DNA of 64,000 bases from Promethearchaeota archaeon (lineage in GTDB: Archaea > Asgardarchaeota > Lokiarchaeia > Sigynarchaeales > SOKP01). The first letter of the stretch is position 1. The number at the start of each line of letters is the position of its first letter. The notes under the pieces are model-generated. The model saw nothing but the letters and a program-made list of their open reading frames with translations, ran no database searches and had not been told where the DNA came from. Below, in pieces: positions 9,157-17,795 of this stretch. The position numbers and the translations under genes are program-made. The stretch is taken from contig JAHLWT010000202.1 in NCBI GenBank assembly GCA_019057775.1, forward strand, positions 1 to 64,000, written 5' to 3'.

Positions 9157-11091
9157 ATGCAGGATGAGATACGATTTTGGCAAGTCCGAATTAGAATTAC
9201 TCAATTACCGGAGCCGTTTGCGCCTCAATTTGTTCCAGAGGGCACAGTTCCTTTTTATCAAAAACCAGAAGATATTCGCTCCTTCCTATATGATCCATTT
9301 GGGATCAATCCTTCAAGTTCGTATGGCCTCGAGTTGACAGCAAGAGACAATATTGAAGTAGCTTTTTTTACGAGGGCTGAATCTGAGTTTGAAGCGATTA
9401 AATTAGGTAATGCATGGCTCTCGAACTTGAAGTTCAAATTTAAGGGATTGGATGGCGATGTGGAGCCAAAACCTATTATAAAAATCAATCAAGAAGCCCT
9501 GGGGGAAATCCATTTATTAGAAATTATCCTCCCTAAAGGATTCATAACAAGGAAATTCAACATAATTGAGCGGTTTATCAGCGCCTTTTATTATAAAACG
9601 GCCCACACTGTAAAGCTTATCATGCTGTGGCAGAGGGAACCGCGTTCAGAGCACTCTCAAGAGCAATCCAACTTGTTTAATATACGAGTATTCATCCAGT
9701 TTGAGATGAATTATCCTGATATAGAGGAGAAGTTAAAGCTTGAGGGGATAATCCAGTTTCTCTCAATGGATATAGAGAATCAAATGGGAGATCGTGCTCG
9801 AGTAGTCACTCCATCTGATATTTCGCCCTTAGAAATACAGAAGGGGAAAGTATTCAAGAATAACCATGAGTCTTTAAGAAATTTTGTTCAGGAAGACGTT
9901 AATTTCGATTTTCCCGCGAATTTACCATTGCCTCAATTACCTATTTTACAAAATGAAAATGTGAGATACATAGATATCAATGATGACTTTAAGAAAGTTG
10001 CTATCAGTGTGGGAAACCACATTAAGGATGGAGTAATAACTAACCATGAGACATTCATACCCATTAATAAGCTTCCTCAAGATTTAGCGATTTTTGGAAA
10101 ATCTGGGAGTGGAAAAACGTATTTTCTCGCACGAATTATCAAGGAGCTCGCAGCTAAATCAAAGGATGTCGGAATATTAGTTCTAAATATAAAAAAAGAA
10201 TCGCAAGAGGTTTTTTATAATGACTTCACAAAAATAAAATATTCTGATGAGGATTTTCACATTCCTTATTTCGTTAAGGGTAGCAAAGAATCTTTAAAAA
10301 AAAGGCTGCAGGAAACGGCAACTTATATCTGTGCGTCATTAGGATTAAAAAATGTCTTTGAGAAAATAATCTACCGTACATCAGTAGGTTTTTTAGAACT
10401 AAAAAGTAAATTACCTGAATTCTTTCTTAGGTTATTAAAAGGCGTGGAGATTTACATGGAGAACAATCGCTATGGTCCTGAAGAACAGGCAAATTTAATA
10501 CAGGTTTTCAGGAATCGGATGAACGTGTATAATGAAGAAAAGGTTCAAAATGTTTTAAGACTGACAGAGAATTTACCGAAATGGGTTACTGATTGGTTGA
10601 ATGGGGAAAATATCTTCTTAGATTTATCTCTTTGTAGTAAATTTGTAAAACCATTAATTGTAAATGCGATATTCCAGCTCGTAAGAACTGTTACAAAAGA
10701 TAGCGAGGCTGAAGAGTTAAAATATCTCATTGTTATTGACGAGGCTCATGCCATACTAGAAAAGCCCATAACTACAAATAGCGACGATGCTGATTTTATA
10801 ACGAAAGAACAAATGGCTAAGATATTTTCGGAGCTATTGAAAGAATACCGAAGTCGCGGAGTTGGAATTGTAATTGCTGATCAATCTCCCTCGCTTTTAT
10901 TTGATGATGTTACTTCTCAACCAAGCATAAAGGTTATATTTAGAGTTGATTATCCCAATAATTTGCTCTTCTCGGAAGATCATCTTGAAAGACAAATCTT
11001 AACACAGCTACCACATAGACTTGCTTTGGTAATTAATGGTGCCACAGGTGAAAAATATCTGATAGAAACATTAGGTTTTCAAATAATATAA
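9157..11091 (+). CDS. HerA-like P-loop ATPase (DUF87 family)
   Basis: The 644-residue protein has a large N-terminal region of unknown fold (about 1-280) and a HerA/FtsK-type ATPase domain. Walker A is GKSGSGKT near residues 315-322 and Walker B is YLIVIDEAHAI near 522-532, with a C-terminal arginine-containing segment (LERQILTQLPHRLALVING). HerA proteins form hexameric DNA translocases that pair with nucleases in end resection or in phage defence. An HNH-domain gene lies just upstream. The last 120-150 bases of this gene occur again, degenerate and without the rest of the gene, at 23609-23755 and 25573-25632, so the 3' end appears to be a recombination boundary. Confidence 0.85.
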   Translation: MQDEIRFWQVRIRITQLPEPFAPQFVPEGTVPFYQKPEDIRSFLYDPFGINPSSSYGLELTARDNIEVAFFTRAESEFEAIKLGNAWLSNLKFKFKGLDGDVEPKPIIKINQEALGEIHLLEIILPKGFITRKFNIIERFISAFYYKTAHTVKLIMLWQREPRSEHSQEQSNLFNIRVFIQFEMNYPDIEEKLKLEGIIQFLSMDIENQMGDRARVVTPSDISPLEIQKGKVFKNNHESLRNFVQEDVNFDFPANLPLPQLPILQNENVRYIDINDDFKKVAISVGNHIKDGVITNHETFIPINKLPQDLAIFGKSGSGKTYFLARIIKELAAKSKDVGILVLNIKKESQEVFYNDFTKIKYSDEDFHIPYFVKGSKESLKKRLQETATYICASLGLKNVFEKIIYRTSVGFLELKSKLPEFFLRLLKGVEIYMENNRYGPEEQANLIQVFRNRMNVYNEEKVQNVLRLTENLPKWVTDWLNGENIFLDLSLCSKFVKPLIVNAIFQLVRTVTKDSEAEELKYLIVIDEAHAILEKPITTNSDDADFITKEQMAKIFSELLKEYRSRGVGIVIADQSPSLLFDDVTSQPSIKVIFRVDYPNNLLFSEDHLERQILTQLPHRLALVINGATGEKYLIETLGFQII

Positions 11092-11203
11092 TTCAGAATT
11101 GAATTATACTAACTTGTTAATAATAAGAATTATTTTCTGTTATTGATTAAACAATTAGAGTTATTTTTGAAATCATTAAAATTCATCTTTAGTTTAAGTT
11201 AAT

Positions 11204-12892
11204 ATGATCAACACAATATGGGAAAATTACAGAAAAATAAAAGAAGGAACATATAAAACACTAGAATACATATATATTGTGGAATCCTCTATAAAAATTG
11301 AAAATCCAATTATTGCTGGTGATTTTTTCAAGCTTTGGCCTGTCAAAGCGATGAAGACTGATTTTTTAAAAAATGAATCCCTAAAAACTTTTAGAGAAAA
11401 AATATCCTATCTTCAGAAAATATCAGAATCCCAAGATCTTTCCTATTATGTACTAATAGCAAAAATTATTTCAATATTTGATGAAAAATTAAATAAACCA
11501 GCAGCGGGTGTAAATCCATTTTTTATTGTTAATGATTTCCTCAACATATTAAGTCTGTATTTTAGCAAGTATTTTAGAACAAAACATTATGATCATATTT
11601 TTTTAAATGAAATTAACATCGACATTGAGAAATTTGTTATCCTCGAAAATTATATAGAATTAGAACCAATTGAAGAATCAGAGGATATAAGTCAAAATTT
11701 GAATATAAATTGTTCATTAAGATATGAACAGTTTATTTTTCTACAAAAGGGATTAAACATTTTTAATTCAAGTCTCCAGACTGCGGATTATAATGTATCT
11801 ACAGCTTTCTCGCTTTTAATTTCAGTAATAGAGAGCTTCGCAAGTAAATATAGTAAAGCAAAAGAAAAATGGGAAGATTATGAAAACGAACCTTTCTATA
11901 AAGGCTTAAAAATTATCTTAGAAAACAATGAGGAGGAAAATTTAGTAAAGAGTTTATTTTTAAAAATCGGAGATTTGTTTGTTAAAAACAGTCATCGAGT
12001 TATGGCGAAATTTAGAGATTTTATTTTAACCTTTACTCCCCCCAGATATACCCTTTTGGAAGATTCTCATAATAAGTTATTCATTGAGGATTTAAATTCA
12101 TTTTATATCCTCAGATCAAAATATCTTCACACTGGGAAAGAATTTCCTGTTAAAACAAAAGGGGGAGATCTAATCTACAATTTAACAAAAGAAAGAGGGA
12201 AATTAAAGAAATTTGGAAGTGATAGACGATTAGATATAAAACTATTGCCTTCATACAATTGGTTAACAGATTTAGTAAAATTATGTGTTGTGAATTTTAT
12301 TAACTATTTATATAATGTTCGAGATAATATTGAAGATAAAAAATTATACACTGAGAATGATAAAACACCTCGCGGTCAGATCAGAGTTCAAATTACAAAA
12401 GGTGTGAAACCAGGAGAACTCCTCCGTAATGGAGATTTTTATAGAAGGATGCAGTATATTGATTTATTTAAAAAAGATGAGAAATTAAAGATTTTAGAGA
12501 AAAAAGAAGAATATTATATTTTAATTAAAGATTATGAACAAATGGAAGGATACTTAAAGAATTCAGACGATAAGTTAAAATTAATACATTTATATTCTAA
12601 ATTAGGTGAATTTTACAGCTATATTGGGGAAATTGATAAAGCAATTGAAAGTATTGACAAGTCTCATGAAATTAATCTGGAGATTGGTAATAGTGATTTA
12701 CTAGCTCAGGATTATTATAATTATGCATGTTTTTTCTGCTTAAAAGGTGAAAAAACTAAAAGTATTGCATTTTTAAAGAAAGCTTTAAAAACATCTGAGA
12801 ATTTTAATGAATACTATAAAAAGCAGGCGATAGCAGATCATCAATTCGAAAAATGTCGGGAGGACACTCGGTTCAAAGATATAATTTCATAA
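11204..12892 (+). CDS. Apea/HEPN-like protein with C-terminal TPR-like helices
   Basis: The 562-residue protein has a central helical region (about 190-320) with ISVIESFASKYS and a later LRSKYLHTG. The latter fits the R-x4-H signature of HEPN ribonuclease domains, in the arrangement seen in Apea-like HEPN proteins. The C-terminal 100 residues read as two or three TPR-like helical hairpins (SKLGEFYSYIGEIDKAIESIDKSHEIN). HEPN proteins of this type are commonly abortive-infection RNases. The gene sits directly behind the HerA-like gene in an island full of restriction genes, which supports a defence role. RNase activity is inferred from the motif only. Confidence 0.6.
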   Translation: MINTIWENYRKIKEGTYKTLEYIYIVESSIKIENPIIAGDFFKLWPVKAMKTDFLKNESLKTFREKISYLQKISESQDLSYYVLIAKIISIFDEKLNKPAAGVNPFFIVNDFLNILSLYFSKYFRTKHYDHIFLNEINIDIEKFVILENYIELEPIEESEDISQNLNINCSLRYEQFIFLQKGLNIFNSSLQTADYNVSTAFSLLISVIESFASKYSKAKEKWEDYENEPFYKGLKIILENNEEENLVKSLFLKIGDLFVKNSHRVMAKFRDFILTFTPPRYTLLEDSHNKLFIEDLNSFYILRSKYLHTGKEFPVKTKGGDLIYNLTKERGKLKKFGSDRRLDIKLLPSYNWLTDLVKLCVVNFINYLYNVRDNIEDKKLYTENDKTPRGQIRVQITKGVKPGELLRNGDFYRRMQYIDLFKKDEKLKILEKKEEYYILIKDYEQMEGYLKNSDDKLKLIHLYSKLGEFYSYIGEIDKAIESIDKSHEINLEIGNSDLLAQDYYNYACFFCLKGEKTKSIAFLKKALKTSENFNEYYKKQAIADHQFEKCREDTRFKDIIS

Positions 12893-12977
12893 ATTAATTT
12901 TCATTCAAAAAAATCTTTGGTATATTGGTAATTTTTTAAAAATCAAAAATTATTATTTAATATAGAATTAGACAAAA

Positions 12978-14405
12978 ATGGGTCCAAAAACAGAGATGGA
13001 AAAAAACCAAATAATCGAACGTATTCTTAGTGGAAATGAATATCTTCATTTAGAAATCGATGATAAAATTAAACATGATATTTTATATCCCTCAATAGAT
13101 TTTTTAAATGAGAAAATAGAAGAATATAATGAATTTAATTTCGATAAAATACTCTTAATTACTTTATTATTAATTAATAAGATAAATAAGGCACGAATTA
13201 GAATAACTCCTAAAATTCTAGTATTCACATCAACAATTTTATGGCATAGTGCTATACTTCGTCCTAACGACACAGGATATTATACACAAGAAGTAATCGA
13301 TAAAAAATTTGAACGATCAATAACTTCAGCTAGATATTTAAGACAAGAACTTGGTATAACAGAAAAAAAATATAATGGAATAGAAGATTTCTATGAGAAA
13401 TTAGAAAATGCTATACCACTCAAAGAACAGATGAAGACCGACTTTGAAAAAATTCCCAAAAATAAATACAATTTGGTTAAAAATTTTATCGCAAAAAAGT
13501 TAATCGGAAGAAAACGGGCACAAAGTGCTATAGAATGTTCAACATTTTTGTACTTTAATAAAGAGAAACTTTATTCGAAAAATGAAATATGGTATGCCAT
13601 AGAAGACAATTTTAAATTAGAAGGATTAACTCCACGGGCATCTTTTAATTCAGATATAAGTCGATACACGGAAAATTCTCAAGTTAAAGTAAAGAGAAAA
13701 CCATTGTTATTTACTATAATTAATCTTGAAGATAAGGAGCACAGAATTCAATTGATTCCCGAAATTAGATATAAGATCGATGAAAAGATAAAATCAAAAG
13801 GGATTTTTGAAAAAGATCCTACTATTATAGTTGAAAAAAAAGAAGTAAAACAACCTATAGTCTCTACTCACAATTTATATGTTTATAAATTAGCAAAAAC
13901 GGGAAATTTTTTAGGTTGTGATGTATGGATTGCAAAGGATTTAAAAAATATTGAAATTGACGGAAAAAAATTAAGTGAGTTTTCCATTGGGGATTTAATA
14001 ATCCCAGGTTTAACTCGTAGTATTTTAAAAATTTTAAAAGGTATTGATGTTTTATGGATTAGGAATAATGAATATGTAATAGCAGGATTTGAAGTAGAGC
14101 ATACAACTCCAATTTATAGTGGATTATTAAGATTTTCTGATTTATTTCTTTCCATTCCATCGCTTACTATGAGTGCTTATATTGTTGCTCCAGATAAGCG
14201 AAAAAAACAAGTTGAAACTCAATTTAATAGAATAACATTCAAACATTTATTCTCTCAAGTCGCAAGTAAGATTAATGTAATTTACTATTCTTCATTTAAC
14301 ATTGGTTATGATACAATAGAATCAATCTATAAACAAGGTGGGATTTATAGCATCCAGAAATTTCTTGATAATTGCAAAAATAATAATTGGAAAGAATATT
14401 TGTAA
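12978..14405 (+). CDS. Restriction-endonuclease-like protein
   Basis: The 475-residue protein has an N-terminal helical part, a middle region that may be a winged helix (about 170-260) and a C-terminal domain. The C-terminal domain contains GIDVLWIRNNEYVIAGFEVE followed by HTTPIYSGLLRFSDL. The spacing of the aspartate and the E-V-E triplet resembles a PD-(D/E)XK nuclease fold, although the usual lysine is replaced by glutamate. I recall this FEVEHTTxIYSGLLR pattern from uncharacterised proteins often found near restriction systems. It follows the HEPN gene by 85 bases on the same strand, so the two may form one defence module. Confidence 0.5.
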   Translation: MGPKTEMEKNQIIERILSGNEYLHLEIDDKIKHDILYPSIDFLNEKIEEYNEFNFDKILLITLLLINKINKARIRITPKILVFTSTILWHSAILRPNDTGYYTQEVIDKKFERSITSARYLRQELGITEKKYNGIEDFYEKLENAIPLKEQMKTDFEKIPKNKYNLVKNFIAKKLIGRKRAQSAIECSTFLYFNKEKLYSKNEIWYAIEDNFKLEGLTPRASFNSDISRYTENSQVKVKRKPLLFTIINLEDKEHRIQLIPEIRYKIDEKIKSKGIFEKDPTIIVEKKEVKQPIVSTHNLYVYKLAKTGNFLGCDVWIAKDLKNIEIDGKKLSEFSIGDLIIPGLTRSILKILKGIDVLWIRNNEYVIAGFEVEHTTPIYSGLLRFSDLFLSIPSLTMSAYIVAPDKRKKQVETQFNRITFKHLFSQVASKINVIYYSSFNIGYDTIESIYKQGGIYSIQKFLDNCKNNNWKEYL

Positions 14406-14812
14406 ATTTAATAATAATATAGATAAAATGCAGCTTAAAATTCCAAGAAATCCTTTTAAAGAAAACAATATAACTATCTTTAAGTCTTTTCTAATAGTAA
14501 TTTAGCAATCCAACTAATCAATAAAAAATAGATAAATAATTATTAAAAATATGTAATAAAGTCAGTTAAATCTTAGAAATATGAAAATAATGATTTTCTT
14601 CATTTATATCTTAAGATAATTCAAATTAAAATCGTTTAAATTTAATTAGAAATCTTTTTTTATCTACCTTTTACATTAGGCGAAGACTCCAGATGGAATT
14701 TGTCTTTTCACTTATTCTTTAATTTAAAAATGGAAAATACAAAATTTTAATAGACACATTAAATCATTCAATCTTTCTGTAATAAATCTTCAAATTAAAT
14801 TTAATCCATTAT
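14406..14812. other. Intergenic region between convergent genes
   Basis: About 407 bases of AT-rich sequence lie between the nuclease-like gene on the plus strand and the res-like gene on the minus strand. T-rich runs that could end transcription occur on both strands. I see no coding frame, structured RNA or repeat here. Confidence 0.5.
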
Positions 14813-17791
14813 TTATTTCAAAAATTCAAACATAGTACTAATCTCATCAAACCAATATTTTGAATGATTTGGGAATTTCAGCTTAACTCGATTAGCATCA
14901 TCTGTTCGTAACATTAATAATACAGTGAAATTTAATCCTTCTTGTTCAACTATTATCCTCTTATTATTCTCTTCAAAGATCTTTTTATATCCATTTACTT
15001 TATCCGCCCAATTAATATGTTCAATGCCTTTCGGATCAATAAAGAATATATAATAATCATCATTCTTTTTCAACCAAAAGATAAAATCTGGATAGAACTG
15101 ACGGATTTTATTCGAATTAGTATCGTAATATGGAATATAAACATCATCCAGAGTTTCATCTATTTTTGAGAAAAACCACCAATCAAATAAATTGAATTTA
15201 TTATCAGACGTGGATAAATACTCTTCTAAATCTTTAATAAAATTAATTTCGCTTCTTACTTTAATGATATGTCTAATATAGTCTACAACTTCATTTTCAG
15301 TAAATATTATTGGATTATAAAAATGGTTTTCAAAATATTTAATAACAATTTTTTGATTGTTCCTTTTAAATTCAACCTTATTAGTAATATCTCTAACTTT
15401 TTTGATAAATTCTTCAGGAGATATTTTTTGATAATAAGATTCATTTAGTTCTTTAATCTCAACAGGATAAATCTTCATCTTTTCAATACTTTTTGTTAAT
15501 TTAGTAATATCTTTAAAATTAACAGTAATATATTCATAATGTCTTATCTCGTCTTCAAGTTTTATAAACTTTTCAAAAATTTTGGGTTTGATATCATAAA
15601 AACTAAAAATTCTTTGAACTAATAATTCAATATTTCTTATACTATCACCTCTTATTTTAAAATTTTTTGACCTTTCTACTAAATCTCTTGCATATTCAAC
15701 TATTTTGGGTGTAGTATCATATCTCATTAGTAAAATACGATTATCTGGGATACTTTGAAAATAATTCTGGATCATATCTAATTCTACTTTAGAAATTTCA
15801 AATTTAATGAATTCTTTGTCTTTAATAGAAAATTTTGATGATAACATATAATTAGGAATAAAGAGGTTTTTCTTTACCAATTCCCTATTGATTTCAATAT
15901 TACCAATCTTTATCCACTCTGCTTTCTTTTTAATAAGATCTAATTCTTCCACAACTCTATATATTACCTTTCTATTTGTAGCTATTATAAAAAGAGTTTC
16001 TAGGGGTTTAACAAATTCTTTTATATTATGAAAAATCATTCTATCTAATTTTTCATTTGGGATTTCCTTAGCATTGTAAAGATTAATTAATCTCTTTCTT
16101 TTGTCTTTAACGGGTTCAATCCTTACACCTCTTCCGATTGATTGCAAAATAAATTTTTGAGCTTCATTTCCAATTCCAATATTAATAAAATTGATAACAT
16201 TAGGCCGATTTGAATCCCAACCCTCATAGAAACTCTGAGCTCCCATCAAAATATTAATTTCTGAATCTTGACGATTTAAATTCATGAAATAACCTTCATC
16301 TTTAAATTTATCTTGAATTTCATATCCAATTAATTCAATTTTTAACCAATCCGTAATATCTCCAATTTTAATTAATGAAAATGGTTTTTCACTCGTTTTT
16401 AATTTGAAAGCCAATTCTTTTTTATTTGAAGCATTTTTAACAACTTCTATTTCACCTGGTGTTTCTGAATTGAATACATTTTTTAATATCTCATGGAAAG
16501 TAATGTTATTTAGAATTTTTTCATCTAAATTAAAACTCTTATCATACTCAAACAAATAATTTGAGTTATCATTAAATTCAAATAAAAGATCATCAATAGA
16601 TTTTTTTAGGACTGCCTTACTTATATTGCCTTTGCCTATTTCAACTAATTCTCTAAAAAATAATTTTAAATCAGCATCTTTAACATTTACAGTTTTGACG
16701 AGAATTAATAGTAATGGGCTATGATATAGATCACTCTGAAAATTAACAATTTGAGAATAAAACATTTTTACGTAAGTTAATATAATTAGTGATTTAAGAA
16801 CAATAGCTTGTTTTTCCTCGCTAGTGAAGTCTTCCTTCTTTCTGAATTCTCTTATTTCTTGTTTTAGAATATTAATGTGTTTTCCATAACCAGAACTTAT
16901 AAAACTCGAAAGATTGAATTCTAAAGCGCAAGTTAAGAAATCTCTATCATCAACAAATGTAGCTGAAAAATTGAATAGAAAACCATTTTTGGAAAAAATA
17001 GAATAAATATGCTGCCTTATGGATTCTTCTCTATCTCCTTTATGTGCTTCATCGAGAAAAATATACCATTTTCCGTCATTATAATAGTTTCTATAATCTA
17101 TGATTTTCTCCTTTTGGACATCACTAATATTATTTGAACGATAATAAAAAATTATAATATCTTCTTCTCTTGATAAAAGTTTTTGTCTCTTTAACTCAGG
17201 ATATTCCTTAAGATCTTTTAAAACAATATTTATTCTATTATTAGAATAATTAAATTCTTTAACTAATACTTTAAATTGTTCTAATAAGTCATCTCTATGA
17301 GTTAAAAATAAGATATCATAATCAGGTATTTCCTTTCTTTCAATTAATGTTTTTATAATTTGAATCAACTTAATAATTATTAAAGTTTTACCACTTCCAG
17401 TTGCCATCCAAAAAGACATTCGATTATTAAATAATTCATATTTAATGTTTTTACCATCATTAGGATAATGCTCTTCAAGAAGTTTATTAATCCTCTTTTC
17501 TTTAGGTTTTAATTTTAAATCAAAATTTTGATCTGAACCATTATCTATGTAACATTGATATAGAGATTGTTTTCTTTTAATTACATCATCAAATTCTTCA
17601 TATCCGTTAAAATCATAAAATTCTTGGTAATATTTCCATAAAACTTTAATAGCATTCTTCAAAGCATGTTGTTGATATTTATATAGATATTTGCTGCTAG
17701 AAAAATTCACTAAGTCAAATTGATTCCAATTAGGGGGAAGCTCTTCTAAACTTAAATCATCTACTATATGTTGTAACAGGATTTTTATAAT
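14813..17791 (-). CDS. res: Type III-like restriction enzyme Res subunit (SF2 helicase-nuclease)
   Basis: The protein of about 992 residues contains a DEAD/DEAH-type helicase core: Walker A MATGSGKTLIIIKL, the DEAH-like box FLDEAHKG, FNFSATF, and a C-terminal helicase lobe with GAQSFYEGWDS and QSIGRGVRIEP. Near the C-terminus YPDFIFW...FIDPKG forms a PD-(D/E)XK nuclease motif. Res subunits translocate on DNA and cut it with the matching Mod subunit, encoded immediately upstream. The GTG at 17710 would begin inside a conserved stretch. The frame is open further upstream through LPPNWNQFDLVNFSSSKYLY, which I recall as conserved in this family. It reaches an ATT at 17791-17789, seven bases behind GGTGG and just after the mod stop codon. 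ATT initiation with translational coupling is the best explanation. Confidence 0.9.
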   Translation of the reverse strand: MIKILLQHIVDDLSLEELPPNWNQFDLVNFSSSKYLYKYQQHALKNAIKVLWKYYQEFYDFNGYEEFDDVIKRKQSLYQCYIDNGSDQNFDLKLKPKEKRINKLLEEHYPNDGKNIKYELFNNRMSFWMATGSGKTLIIIKLIQIIKTLIERKEIPDYDILFLTHRDDLLEQFKVLVKEFNYSNNRINIVLKDLKEYPELKRQKLLSREEDIIIFYYRSNNISDVQKEKIIDYRNYYNDGKWYIFLDEAHKGDREESIRQHIYSIFSKNGFLFNFSATFVDDRDFLTCALEFNLSSFISSGYGKHINILKQEIREFRKKEDFTSEEKQAIVLKSLIILTYVKMFYSQIVNFQSDLYHSPLLLILVKTVNVKDADLKLFFRELVEIGKGNISKAVLKKSIDDLLFEFNDNSNYLFEYDKSFNLDEKILNNITFHEILKNVFNSETPGEIEVVKNASNKKELAFKLKTSEKPFSLIKIGDITDWLKIELIGYEIQDKFKDEGYFMNLNRQDSEINILMGAQSFYEGWDSNRPNVINFINIGIGNEAQKFILQSIGRGVRIEPVKDKRKRLINLYNAKEIPNEKLDRMIFHNIKEFVKPLETLFIIATNRKVIYRVVEELDLIKKKAEWIKIGNIEINRELVKKNLFIPNYMLSSKFSIKDKEFIKFEISKVELDMIQNYFQSIPDNRILLMRYDTTPKIVEYARDLVERSKNFKIRGDSIRNIELLVQRIFSFYDIKPKIFEKFIKLEDEIRHYEYITVNFKDITKLTKSIEKMKIYPVEIKELNESYYQKISPEEFIKKVRDITNKVEFKRNNQKIVIKYFENHFYNPIIFTENEVVDYIRHIIKVRSEINFIKDLEEYLSTSDNKFNLFDWWFFSKIDETLDDVYIPYYDTNSNKIRQFYPDFIFWLKKNDDYYIFFIDPKGIEHINWADKVNGYKKIFEENNKRIIVEQEGLNFTVLLMLRTDDANRVKLKFPNHSKYWFDEISTMFEFLK

Positions 17792-17795
17792 TCTT

